Of a DNA stretch of 64,000 nucleotides, positions 31,490 to 39,991 are shown piece after piece. Position 1 is the first letter of the stretch; the number at the start of each line of letters is the position of its first letter. The position numbers and the translations under genes were made by a program. The notes beneath the pieces are model-generated. The model saw nothing but the letters and a program-made list of their open reading frames with translations, did no database searches and was not told the origin of the DNA. The stretch comes from Sphingomonadales bacterium 28-55-16 (lineage in GTDB: Bacteria > Pseudomonadota > Alphaproteobacteria > Sphingomonadales > Sphingomonadaceae), in NCBI GenBank assembly GCA_002278855.1, contig NCGG01000001.1, positions 124,001 to 188,000 on the forward strand, written 5' to 3'.

Positions 31490-32739
31490 GCGGTGCGCTT
31501 TCTGACCGCGTTCAAGGGCGCAAGTATCCAATCCAAAAATGACTGGCGTTCAAGCACGATATTGGCGTTCAGCGTCATGCCCGGCTGCAACGCAATCTTG
31601 TCGCCATATCCGGTGACATGCTGTCGTTCGAGATTGACGGTGATTTTATACACCGCTTGTTCCAGCTTAATCGGCACATCCGTTTCCCGCGGGTCGAATA
31701 CCGTTTTAGAAACCGATGCTATCTGGCCACCAAAACTGCCAAAGCGCTGATAAGGAAAGGCGTCGAACAAGATGCGCGCTTGCTGCCCGGGTTTTACAAA
31801 GCCAATGGCTTTGGTCGGCGCGTAGAGTTCGGCGCGCAGGCTCGATCCTTGAGGGATAATGATCATCAACGGCGATTGGCCATTGGCCATTCGGCCTTCG
31901 GCTGTTTGTATGGCAGTTACGCGGCCTGAAATCGGGGCGGTAATGACATAGCTTCGTTCGCCCTCTAACTGTGTCTTTTGTTGTTCAAGAGCGGATTGTT
32001 GAAGCCGGATGTCACCGCTATTTCTTGCCGCTTCGATAGGGAGCGCCATCATTTGCGCTTGGGCTTGGGCCATCTCGGATTGCCGGGACAATTTTTGTTG
32101 CCTCAGGCTTTCATGTTGCTGTTCTGAACTGATCAATGTCTGACGGCGGCGTTCAAACTCAACCTTGCTCACAAAGCCCCGCTCGACCACTTCGGCAATC
32201 TGCTCAAATATCTTGCGGTTGGATGCCACCACTTGGGCTTGCAATTGTGCCTGTTGCTCCAGACTTGCGATCTGCTGTTCTGCAGAACTAATGACGCCGA
32301 TCAACCGATTGCGCTCCAAATTCATCCGCTGGCCAGCAATGCCAATCTGTTGCTCGTTCAACCGCATGCGGTCGTCGATGGATATGGCGCTTTGCCCCAA
32401 AACATCGCGGCCGCTTTCTCCCTGTCGGTCGAGCTTAACCACGCCAAGGCGTTCACCTTTGCGGACGATTGCGCCATCGCTAACAAAAAGTTTGGTCACG
32501 ATGCCCTGCTGAGACGGATATATCTTTGCGGTCGCTTGGTTGGTGACCAATATACCGGGCACGGTTTCAATGCGCGAATAGGTGCCTTGGGTAACCCACA
32601 GCCCTGCGATGATGATTATAGCGAAGAGAGTGGCAACCATTATCTTGGTGGAAAGTGGCTGCGTTAAAACAACCTCGCCATACAGGCGTTGCTTGCGGGC
32701 TTCGAAAACTTCGTCGCGGAATAAATTAAAAGCTTTCAT
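31486..32739 (-). CDS. HlyD-family adaptor of the peptide exporter
   Basis: The 417-residue adaptor has a cytoplasmic N-terminus, one TM helix (about residues 34-52, TLFAIIIIAGLWV), a lipoyl domain, a long Gln-rich coiled-coil hairpin (about 115-235), and a C-terminal beta-barrel. It would connect the C39 ABC exporter to an outer-membrane channel, as CvaA does for colicin V. No channel gene is adjacent. The ATG at 32739 gives the normal N-terminus; it has no clear Shine-Dalgarno sequence on this strand. It is the first gene of the three-gene locus. Confidence 0.88.
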   Translation of the reverse strand: MKAFNLFRDEVFEARKQRLYGEVVLTQPLSTKIMVATLFAIIIIAGLWVTQGTYSRIETVPGILVTNQATAKIYPSQQGIVTKLFVSDGAIVRKGERLGVVKLDRQGESGRDVLGQSAISIDDRMRLNEQQIGIAGQRMNLERNRLIGVISSAEQQIASLEQQAQLQAQVVASNRKIFEQIAEVVERGFVSKVEFERRRQTLISSEQQHESLRQQKLSRQSEMAQAQAQMMALPIEAARNSGDIRLQQSALEQQKTQLEGERSYVITAPISGRVTAIQTAEGRMANGQSPLMIIIPQGSSLRAELYAPTKAIGFVKPGQQARILFDAFPYQRFGSFGGQIASVSKTVFDPRETDVPIKLEQAVYKITVNLERQHVTGYGDKIALQPGMTLNANIVLERQSFLDWILAPLNAVRKRTA

Positions 32740-32783
32740 AGGAAGGAGGCTGGCTTGATTGAAGGAGCCAGACAAGTAATGTG

Positions 32784-32807
32784 GTTGGTATACTATCCGT
32801 TGGTATA
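32784..32807. repeat. Direct repeat upstream of the peptide-export operon
   Basis: GTTGGTATA occurs twice with a 15-base period in the 216-base gap between the divergent adaptor and ABC-F genes. It lies 45-68 bases upstream of the adaptor start, where a regulator could bind. A regulatory role is only inferred. I could not find a well-spaced -35/-10 pair here. Confidence 0.35.
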
Positions 32808-32955
32808 TCAAACATTGATCGCGCGCATCGAACGACAGGCGGGATAGGCCTCAAACCTGCACCGAGTCGATGATGATTTTGCTTATCTGCCTCGCCCCAC
32901 ATAAACCCCAATTCTATGACTGACAGCGCGCGCTAGGTCTGCTACGCGCCGCTTC

Positions 32956-34821
32956 ATGCTTAACCTGAACGGTATCACCGTGCGCCTTGGCGGACGCACT
33001 ATCCTTGACCGCGCCACTGCGGCTTTGCCCCCTTATAGCCGCATCGGCCTGATCGGGCGCAATGGTGCGGGTAAGTCGACGCTGATGAAGGTGATGATTG
33101 GCTCGCTGGAGGCCGATGACGGGGCGTTGGAAATGCCCAAGGGCACGCGCATCGGTTATATCGCGCAGGAGGCGCCTGCGGGCGATTCTACGCCATTTGA
33201 CACAGTGCTGGCGGCGGATACCGAGCGCGCGGCGTTGATGGCTGAGAGCGAGCAAGAGGATTTGGACCATGACCGCATGGCCGAAGTGCATGAGCGCCTG
33301 ATCGCGATCGACGCCTATACGGCGCCTGCGCGCGCATCGCGTATCCTTGTTGGCCTTGGCTTTGACGAGGATATGCAGGGTCGGCCGCTCGATAGCTTCT
33401 CCGGTGGTTGGAAAATGCGCGTCGCTTTGGCGTCCTTATTGTTTTCGCAGCCGGATTTGCTGTTGCTGGATGAACCGTCGAACCACTTGGATTTGGAAGC
33501 GACCTTGTGGCTCGAGAATTTCCTTAAAGGCTATCCGGCGATGATGGTGGTGATCAGCCATGAGCGGGATTTGCTGAACAATGTTGTCGACCATATCCTG
33601 CATCTGGAGGGCGGGCAGGTGACTTTATACTCCGGCGGTTATGACTCGTTCGAGCGCCAACGCGCCGAGCGTGCCGCGCAGCTGGCGGCGGCTAAGGCGA
33701 GTCAGGATGCGCAACGCGCGAAGCTGCAGGATTATGTTGCGCGCAACTCGGCGCGTGCCTCGACCGCCAAGCAGGCGCAGTCGCGCGCCAAGGCGCTGGC
33801 GCGGATGCAGCCGATTGCCGCGATGGCCGAGGATCCGACGTTGAGCTTTGACTTTCCAAGCCCCGATGAGCTGAAGCCGCCATTGGTGACGCTGGATTTG
33901 GCGAGTGTCGGTTACACCGAAGGCAACCCCATCCTCCAGCGGTTGAACTTGCGGATTGACCCCGATGATCGGATCGCGCTTTTGGGGCGCAACGGGAACG
34001 GCAAGACCACGTTGGCGCGATTGCTCGCGGCGCAACTCACGCCAATGGAAGGGCAGATGAGTTCCTCGGGCAAGATGCGCGTCGGCTATTTCACGCAATA
34101 TCAGGTCGAGGAACTGGACGGCGACGATACGCCGCTTGAGCATATGACCCATCAGATGAAGGGCGCGAACCCCGGCGCGGTGCGCGCGCAATTGGGACGC
34201 TTTGGCTTTTCGGGCGCAAAGGCGACAACAAAGGTTGGCAAATTGTCAGGCGGCGAGCGCGCACGGCTCGCACTGGCGCTGATCACCCGCGATGCGCCGC
34301 ATATGCTCATCCTCGATGAGCCAACGAACCACTTGGACGTCGATGCCCGTGAGGCATTGGTGCAGGCGCTCAATGAATATGAAGGCACTGTCGTGCTGGT
34401 CAGCCATGACCGCCATATGCTTGAGCTGACGGCGGACCGGCTGGTGCTCGTTGATGGCGGGACTGCGACTGAATTTTCGGGTACGATAGAGGATTATACC
34501 GACTTCATTCTGGGCAAGGGGCCAGCGAAGGAGAAGATGTCCAAGGCCGACCGAAAGGACGACAAAAAGGCTGCCGCTGCTGCGCGTGAGGCACAAGCCA
34601 AGCTTAAGCGCGATGTGAGTGATGCCGAGGCTGACTTGGCCAAGCTTGAGGTTGTTTTGAGCGCGATTGACCGCGCTATGTTTGACCCCGCGTCGGCATC
34701 GAATGAGTATAAGAATCTGACCATGGGTGAATTGTCGCAACGGCGTGGCAAAATCATCGCTGCGCAAGAAGCTGCTGAAGCGCGCTGGGTCGCCGCAAGC
34801 GAGGCGTTGGAGAAGAGCTAA
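32956..34821 (+). CDS. ABC-F family ATP-binding protein
   Basis: The 621-residue protein has two ABC domains in one chain and no membrane segments. The first domain has GRNGAGKST, FSGGWKMR and LLLDEPSNHLD; the second has GRNGNGKTT, LSGGERAR and ILDEPTNHLD. A charged linker (about residues 230-290) joins them and a coiled coil closes the C-terminus. This is the ABC-F layout (Uup/YheS-like), known to act on ribosomes or in stress tolerance rather than transport. It is divergent from the peptide-export operon, so self-protection of the producer is conceivable but unsupported. Confidence 0.9.
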   Translation: MLNLNGITVRLGGRTILDRATAALPPYSRIGLIGRNGAGKSTLMKVMIGSLEADDGALEMPKGTRIGYIAQEAPAGDSTPFDTVLAADTERAALMAESEQEDLDHDRMAEVHERLIAIDAYTAPARASRILVGLGFDEDMQGRPLDSFSGGWKMRVALASLLFSQPDLLLLDEPSNHLDLEATLWLENFLKGYPAMMVVISHERDLLNNVVDHILHLEGGQVTLYSGGYDSFERQRAERAAQLAAAKASQDAQRAKLQDYVARNSARASTAKQAQSRAKALARMQPIAAMAEDPTLSFDFPSPDELKPPLVTLDLASVGYTEGNPILQRLNLRIDPDDRIALLGRNGNGKTTLARLLAAQLTPMEGQMSSSGKMRVGYFTQYQVEELDGDDTPLEHMTHQMKGANPGAVRAQLGRFGFSGAKATTKVGKLSGGERARLALALITRDAPHMLILDEPTNHLDVDAREALVQALNEYEGTVVLVSHDRHMLELTADRLVLVDGGTATEFSGTIEDYTDFILGKGPAKEKMSKADRKDDKKAAAAAREAQAKLKRDVSDAEADLAKLEVVLSAIDRAMFDPASASNEYKNLTMGELSQRRGKIIAAQEAAEARWVAASEALEKS

Positions 34822-34899
34822 GGCATGCTTTCAGAAACGCATCTATGGGGTAAGTGTGGCGCAACTATTGGGCGCCGCAATATCAAATTGAAAAAAATA

Positions 34900-34933
34900 G
34901 GGGCAGTCAGCTTGACCAGAAAGTGACTGCCCC
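34900..34933 (-). terminator. Intrinsic terminator, mainly minus-strand
   Basis: GGGGCAGTCA and TGACTGCCCC form a perfect 10-bp stem with a 14-base loop. On the minus strand it is followed by TATTTTTTT, a good T-tract, so it probably ends transcripts coming from the NadR-like gene. On the plus strand only two Ts follow, so it could also help end ABC-F transcription. Confidence 0.7.
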
Positions 34934-35151
34934 TTCCACTGCTTTCAGTGATTTTATCTTCCGACGCAGTAGATAGAGATGACGCTACGCTGCTCTCACA
35001 ATAAAACACGCCCAATCTCAACCAAAATGGATGAAAATGTGGTCAATTTGGATGTACGATAGAGTATTAAATTGGCTGTCTATCGAGATTTCCGGTTAAT
35101 TTATTTGCGATCTTCGTATGCCCTGCGGACAGGGTCGCGCCAACATATAGT
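34934..35151. other. A+T-rich spacer without a recognisable gene
   Basis: This stretch, part of the 330-base gap between the ABC-F gene and the NadR-like gene, has short imperfect repeats (AAAATGGATGAAAATG) but no convincing ORF, ribosome binding site or RNA gene that I can see. It would be the 3' untranslated part of the NadR-like transcript. Confidence 0.4.
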
Positions 35152-35688
35152 CTATTCTGATTCCAATATCGCGGCCTTTGCCGCCGCGAAACGGGCTTCA
35201 CCTAACCCCTGAATGCGGACATAACGCACGCTGCGCCTGTCGAGCTCCGCCGCGCACAGATCAAAAAATCGTTGCCGTTCGGCCGGTTGCGCATAGACGC
35301 GAAGGCCGTCGTCGACGAAGGGAAGATCGATATCCAGCAACAGATAGAGGTCGGCAAAGTCGGTAAAACTGTCGAAATAGGCGTCGCGGCAATAGCCCTG
35401 CATTGTACCGAACATCATGTCTGCCCAAACGGCGGTGATCAGTGGATCGGTATCGAACAGGACGAAACCAGCGCCCACTTCGGCTGCACGTTCAGCCGCA
35501 GCGCGGTTCATTGCGTCTTGCGTTTGCGCGATATGGATCAGTTCATTCGTGCCAATGTCGGTGCCATGCGCTGCGCAATATGTGCGGCCATATTCGGGGA
35601 CGACTTCGCATTCAAGGTCGGCCGCGAGCAGTGCACCCAAAGTCGACTTGCCGGTGCTTTCGGGGCCATGAAGGCAGATGCGTTTCAC
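35152..35688 (-). CDS. NadR-like nicotinamide riboside kinase
   Basis: The 178-residue P-loop protein opens with GPESTGKST and contains EYGRTY and a DTDP motif, as in the ribosylnicotinamide kinase domain of NadR. It lacks the adenylyltransferase and DNA-binding domains of full-length NadR. It would phosphorylate imported nicotinamide riboside to NMN. The start is GTG 35688: it overlaps the pnuC stop as GTGA and has GGAG eight bases upstream; longer readings run far into pnuC. Coupling with a PnuC transporter strongly supports the assignment. Confidence 0.87.
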   Translation of the reverse strand: MKRICLHGPESTGKSTLGALLAADLECEVVPEYGRTYCAAHGTDIGTNELIHIAQTQDAMNRAAAERAAEVGAGFVLFDTDPLITAVWADMMFGTMQGYCRDAYFDSFTDFADLYLLLDIDLPFVDDGLRVYAQPAERQRFFDLCAAELDRRSVRYVRIQGLGEARFAAAKAAILESE

Positions 35689-36242
35689 GTCTGCTCCGCC
35701 TTGCGCCATGCGATCAAGCCGGCAATCGCAAGAATAAGAAAAACGCCATAAAGGCCAGCGGTCAGATATAATGCCTTCATCGCATATAATGGGATAGAGA
35801 ACAGGTTGACGACGATCCAAAAATGCCAATTTTCGACAAAGCGCCGCGCCATGAGTATTTGACCGGCAATCGAAAGCATCGCCACCGATGCGTCCCAATA
35901 GGGATAGCTGGCATCGGTCTCAGCATGCATTACGGCGCCCCACACCCAAATTGCGGCAATAACCCCCAATATCCAGCAGCCATAGCCCATAGAGGAAATA
36001 CGGCGGACGACGATCTCTCCACTTTCTGCTTTATTCCGCGTCCAGGTCCACCAACCATAGAGGTTCACAACTGCAAAAAACATTTGGAGTCCGGCATCGC
36101 TGTACAGCTTGGCGTCGCGGAAAATGACAAAATAGAGCGTCACCATAAGTATCGCCACGGGGAAATTCCACACCGATCGCTGTATAATTAACAGAATATT
36201 GGCAATGCCGAGCAGAACGGCAAGGATTTCAAGTGCGCTCAT
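35685..36242 (-). CDS. pnuC: Nicotinamide riboside transporter PnuC
   Basis: The 185-residue protein is almost entirely membrane-embedded (about six to seven hydrophobic segments) and has the PnuC features WNFPVAILMVTLYFVIF and YGWWTW. PnuC takes up nicotinamide riboside by facilitated diffusion, with trapping by the kinase encoded next. Uptake and phosphorylation therefore form a minimal NAD salvage module here. It lies 61 bases beyond the last response regulator gene on the same strand. Confidence 0.92.
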   Translation of the reverse strand: MSALEILAVLLGIANILLIIQRSVWNFPVAILMVTLYFVIFRDAKLYSDAGLQMFFAVVNLYGWWTWTRNKAESGEIVVRRISSMGYGCWILGVIAAIWVWGAVMHAETDASYPYWDASVAMLSIAGQILMARRFVENWHFWIVVNLFSIPLYAMKALYLTAGLYGVFLILAIAGLIAWRKAEQT

Positions 36243-36303
36243 CTGCGGTGATTTAGCGACCCCGTTTCTGGATGCAAGTGTCGCGCATTATTGCGGCATG
36301 TAC

Positions 36304-37041
36304 CTAAGCAGGCAGGGCAAGCGGCTCTTGTTCTGATTTCATGACATGCATGTCGGCCTGAAGCGCATATCCAAAACCATATAATGCGTTGAGACTGATG
36401 CCGCATGTCGGGTTCAGTTTCAGCTTCTTACGAAGCCGCGCGACATGCGTATCGATCGTCCGTGACTGATAATCGATAACCTTACCCCACAAAGCGGCGG
36501 CAAGATATTGGCGCGACAATAAACGGTTGGGTTTAGAGAAGAACAGCATCGCCATATCGAATTCGCGCTTTGGCAAGATGATGGCGTCGTCATTGAAATA
36601 CACGGTCGACGACGACGGACACAGAAAATATGCGCCGAGGGTAACCGATTCTGGCTGTACACGCACATCGCCATTGTAGCGGCGCAAAACCGATTTGATA
36701 CGCAGGCACAGAATTTCAGGGTCAACAGGCTTCGACACAAAGTCATCAGCGCCCGCTTCAAGACCGCGGATGATATCGCCGCGATCCGTGCGTGCGGTTA
36801 GCATGATAGACGGCTTGCCCGGATGAAATTTGCGGACATATTCAAGGACCTCAATCCCGCTAAGGTCGGGTATGGACCAGTCTATGATCAGCAGATCGTA
36901 ATCTTTTTGACGGACATTGGCCAAAAATTTTTGCGCCGAGCTATAGTTGGTGACCCCATATCCCAATCCGCTTAAAAATTCTTCGAGTTCTGCTGCAAAT
37001 AACGCGTCGTCTTCAACAACAGCAATTTGATAATTGCTCAC
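36304..37041 (-). CDS. OmpR-type response regulator, copy 1
   Basis: The 245-residue protein has a receiver domain (acidic Glu10-Asp11-Asp12, phosphoacceptor Asp54, LTART and SKPVD motifs) and a C-terminal winged helix (about residues 130-235, with SRTIDTHVARLRKKL). It is closely similar over its whole length to the protein encoded at 37962-38699. No histidine kinase gene is adjacent, so both are orphan regulators in this window. It is the third gene of the minus-strand group after the other regulator and the EAL-like gene, with a 172-base gap before it. Confidence 0.92.
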   Translation of the reverse strand: MSNYQIAVVEDDALFAAELEEFLSGLGYGVTNYSSAQKFLANVRQKDYDLLIIDWSIPDLSGIEVLEYVRKFHPGKPSIMLTARTDRGDIIRGLEAGADDFVSKPVDPEILCLRIKSVLRRYNGDVRVQPESVTLGAYFLCPSSSTVYFNDDAIILPKREFDMAMLFFSKPNRLLSRQYLAAALWGKVIDYQSRTIDTHVARLRKKLKLNPTCGISLNALYGFGYALQADMHVMKSEQEPLALPA

Positions 37042-37213
37042 TGCGTCTCCCTTTTAGTGATTTAGCCGTTAGTCACAGTAGTTAAGCGCAATATTACGCC
37101 GCTCTTGCATAAGTGCACGGCTCGTTTCCCCCGAAACGGATGAAAAAGTTAGCGATGATGTCGGGTGACCTAATCCTGCGCGCCGCGCAGTCGCGAGACG
37201 CATATGCCGTGAA

Positions 37214-37921
37214 TCAGTGCGGCTGCGTGAGGCTGAATTCACCAAAAACAGGGCCTTGGCCATGTGTGGCTCCGGCTTCTTGAAACATGATGGCATCATC
37301 GATCAAAAGGCTTCCGTCCACGATGATGCGGGAAATGCCCATTGATGCCACCAGATTGACCAGTTTCTGCGCGGGTAATGCGGGGATGACATGCGCGCGC
37401 ACCATACCAATGAGGCGCGGATCAAAACGGACCACGTCTACATTATGTACCAACGGCCAAAGCGCAGGAACAGCAGCATAGCCAAATCCGTCGATACCTA
37501 CGCTGCAGCCCACCCGACGCCAATTTTGCATGGCGCTGCTGACGGCGTTGATGGCCGCTTTATTGTCAATTGCGGATAACAAAATGCTAATGTGGGTTCC
37601 CTTGGATAGCAGCGCCCGCAAAGCCCAAGCCATCTCGTTCGACAGGTCCAATTCCACGAAAATGTCAGTCGGAACCGACAAGAGGATTTCGGGCAAAGAG
37701 AGAAGCCCGCTGGTTTCCAAAATATGTTGTAGGTCAACCGCCGACAGGATGTTCTGGTTTGGCAGGAAGCTATAATGATCGCAGGCGATATATTCATAAG
37801 CCGTGACTTGCCTATTGCGCAGGTCGACGACGGGCCGTGACGCGATGATCGACGCCGTCGATAGTATAACTTCATCGACGGCATCGAGCAAAGACAATTG
37901 CTCTGGAATAACTGACATCAT
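37214..37921 (-). CDS. Degenerate EAL-domain protein
   Basis: The 235-residue protein follows the EAL phosphodiesterase fold in outline but has lost key residues. The EAL signature is EYI (residues 43-45), the DDFG metal-binding pair reads IDGFG (143-147), the catalytic Lys position is Arg165 (VVRFD), and the usual ExTE segment is absent. The late GQGPVFGEF (221-229) corresponds to QGYLFG. It is therefore unlikely to hydrolyse cyclic di-GMP and may bind it or act by protein contacts. It starts 40 bases after the upstream response regulator and precedes the second copy. Confidence 0.75.
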   Translation of the reverse strand: MMSVIPEQLSLLDAVDEVILSTASIIASRPVVDLRNRQVTAYEYIACDHYSFLPNQNILSAVDLQHILETSGLLSLPEILLSVPTDIFVELDLSNEMAWALRALLSKGTHISILLSAIDNKAAINAVSSAMQNWRRVGCSVGIDGFGYAAVPALWPLVHNVDVVRFDPRLIGMVRAHVIPALPAQKLVNLVASMGISRIIVDGSLLIDDAIMFQEAGATHGQGPVFGEFSLTQPH

Positions 37922-37961
37922 GGCCTACCCTGTTAAGGAAGGTCCTTTAATATAGTCTGAA

Positions 37962-38699
37962 CTAAGCAGACATGGCAAGCGGCGCTTGGGCCGGATTCAT
38001 TGCGTGCATGTCAGCCTGAAGCGTATAGCCAAAGCCGTATAATGCGTTGAGACTGATGCCGCATGTCGGGTTCAGTTTCAGGTTCTTGCGTAGCCGCGCG
38101 ACATGTGTGTCGATCGTCCGTGACTGATAATCGACAACTTTGCCCCACAAAGTCGCCGCGAGATATTGGCGCGACAACAAACGGTTGGGATTGGTGAAGA
38201 ACAGCATCGCCATGTCGAATTCGCGCTTTGGCAAGATGATGGCTTCGTCGTTGAAATACACCGTCGATGTCGACGGACGCAGAAGATATGGCCCAAGCAC
38301 TACCGATTCTGGTCGTGCACGCACATCGCCATTATAGCGGCGCAAAACCGATTTGATACGCAGTTGCAGAATTTCAGGATCAACCGGCTTCGACACAAAG
38401 TCATCAGCGCCAGCTTCGAGACCGCGGATGATATCGCCGCGATCCGTGCGCGCGGTTAGCATGATGGACGGCATGTCCGGATGAAATTTGCGAACATATT
38501 CAAGTACCTCAATCCCCGTGAGGTCAGGTACTGACCAATCGACGATCAAAAGGTCGCATTCTTTTTGACGAACATCGGCCAAGAATTTTTGCGCTGAGCT
38601 ATAGCTGGTTACGCCATACCCCAATCCGTTTAAAAATTCTTCGAGTTCTGCTGCAAATAACGCGTCGTCTTCAACGACGGCAATATGATAATTGTTCAC
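37962..38699 (-). CDS. OmpR-type response regulator, copy 2
   Basis: The 245-residue protein has the same architecture and phosphoacceptor Asp54 as the one at 36304-37041. By eye more than 80 percent of residues are identical, with differences concentrated in the linker (about residues 110-150) and the last ten residues. It is first in the minus-strand group and is preceded by an A+T-rich region with a repeated ACATT/AATGT pattern that may be its own operator. Recent tandem duplication flanking the EAL-like gene is the simplest explanation. Confidence 0.92.
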   Translation of the reverse strand: MNNYHIAVVEDDALFAAELEEFLNGLGYGVTSYSSAQKFLADVRQKECDLLIVDWSVPDLTGIEVLEYVRKFHPDMPSIMLTARTDRGDIIRGLEAGADDFVSKPVDPEILQLRIKSVLRRYNGDVRARPESVVLGPYLLRPSTSTVYFNDEAIILPKREFDMAMLFFTNPNRLLSRQYLAATLWGKVVDYQSRTIDTHVARLRKNLKLNPTCGISLNALYGFGYTLQADMHAMNPAQAPLAMSA

Positions 38700-38753
38700 T
38701 GCGTGGCCTTCTTTTTTTGACCGATCCCCACGCCTTAAATAGACAATTTTTTT

Positions 38754-38785
38754 ACATTTGTAACATTTTTAATGTGAACTAATGT
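38754..38785. promoter_or_regulatory. ACATT/AATGT half-site array upstream of response regulator
   Basis: Two ACATT (38754, 38763) and two AATGT (38771, 38781) half-sites follow at 8-10 base steps. The pattern, in particular the tandem AATGTGAA copies with 10-base period, resembles binding sites of OmpR-family regulators. It lies 55-86 bases upstream of the regulator start codon, so autoregulation is plausible; this is inference. Confidence 0.4.
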
Positions 38786-38803
38786 GAATTAATCAGTTTA
38801 TTT

Positions 38804-38829
38804 GGAACAAATATGGTGTTTTGCGCGTT
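38804..38829 (+). promoter_or_regulatory. EcfG-type general stress promoter match
   Basis: GGAAC and CGTT are separated by exactly 17 bases, the pattern of alphaproteobacterial EcfG promoters. It points right, antisense to the beta-lactamase-like gene, and away from the response regulator. It may be a chance match or may drive an antisense RNA. Confidence 0.25.
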
Positions 38830-38873
38830 GGAATATGCGCAAAAACGATAATCACCCATATGGATTGGGTTTA

Positions 38874-39986
38874 CTAACCATCTAATTTATCTATTTTTTT
38901 GTCGCGATTTGGGCGTTGCGCTTTCGGTTTTGGTGCCGATTGTGCCTTAGGATGTATTTTATCATGATGTCGAATGACCGCGCGGGCGACATTCTGCATG
39001 AGACCGTTGGACACTTCCTTGCCGGAGCGGGTCTCTGCAATCATGACAGCTACGGGATATAGGCAACCATCAGGCGCCTTCATTACGCCAACATCGTTCA
39101 GCGCGGTCGATGTAGAGCCAAGTACTTGTCCGGTACCGGTTTTATGCGCGAGACTCCAGTGCGGAGCCAAGCCTGAGCGTAACCGAGATCTGCCCGTATA
39201 TGTGCCTGCCATGATCTTCAGCAACTTTGCGCCTGGATCATTGGGCCCACGTTCACTGAAGCGCTTCAACGCCAGAACAATGGTCCCCGGTGCAGCGCCG
39301 TCAAGCGGTGCTTTCAGATAGGCTGCCAATGCTGCCTGCCGCTTTTCCATCGGAATACGCGACCGTTGCGCCTTGAATGCATTGCCCTTGCGATATTCAG
39401 GTTGCCATTCGACACCCGCGATTGCGCTCTGTAACAGCACTTCGCCTGGACCAAAGCGAATGGATTGCACCTTGCGTCGATCAAGCATCTGATTGATCGC
39501 TTCGGGCCCACCTGCAACGCGCAACAAAACGCTGTTCGCCAGATTGTCGCTGGCATTAATGGCATGCGCGAGTAATTCGCGCACAGGCATTTCGAATGAG
39601 TCTTTCCCGTCGAGATAACGTTTCAGTGGCTGGCTGAAGACAACCACGTCATCGGGGGTGATCCGGATGCGCTTATCCAGTGATAATTTGCCCGCGGCTT
39701 CCTGTTCCAAAATGGTTAATGCGACCCACATTTTCGAAACGCTTTGCTGCGGAAAGCGTTCTGTCTGGCGCTTACCGATGATTTCATCGGAAAACGGGGT
39801 GTAAATGGCGATGCCCGCGCGGCCGGGGAATTTCTTCCAATATCCGTCAATTTCAGATTTCAGCTTGGCATCAGCCGCAGCAATGGGATCTTTCGCTTCA
39901 ATGGGTTCAGCGTCACGGGCCAAGGCTGCCGTCGCAACTGCCGAGACGCTGAGGGCAAGAGCGATAGCCCTGAAATAACTGCGCAT
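38874..39986 (-). CDS. Class A beta-lactamase-type serine hydrolase
   Basis: The 370-residue protein has a signal peptide (cleavage near ALAR, about residue 23). The class A motifs are present in order: Ser82-Val-Ser-Lys85, Ser146-Asp-Asn148, a Glu182 at the spacing expected of Ambler Glu166 with Gln186 where Asn170 is usual, and Lys282-Thr-Gly284. A Lys/Pro-rich tail of about 30 residues follows the fold. It could be a beta-lactamase or a cell-wall-related penicillin-recognising enzyme; the altered omega-loop residue makes activity uncertain. It follows the coiled-coil membrane protein gene by five bases. Confidence 0.82.
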   Translation of the reverse strand: MRSYFRAIALALSVSAVATAALARDAEPIEAKDPIAAADAKLKSEIDGYWKKFPGRAGIAIYTPFSDEIIGKRQTERFPQQSVSKMWVALTILEQEAAGKLSLDKRIRITPDDVVVFSQPLKRYLDGKDSFEMPVRELLAHAINASDNLANSVLLRVAGGPEAINQMLDRRKVQSIRFGPGEVLLQSAIAGVEWQPEYRKGNAFKAQRSRIPMEKRQAALAAYLKAPLDGAAPGTIVLALKRFSERGPNDPGAKLLKIMAGTYTGRSRLRSGLAPHWSLAHKTGTGQVLGSTSTALNDVGVMKAPDGCLYPVAVMIAETRSGKEVSNGLMQNVARAVIRHHDKIHPKAQSAPKPKAQRPNRDKKIDKLDG

Positions 39987-39991
39987 ATTAT

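Noticed and set aside
34818..35021. 67-codon minus-strand frame near the terminator
   Set aside because: It runs through the terminator stem and into the ABC-F gene end, without a ribosome binding site.
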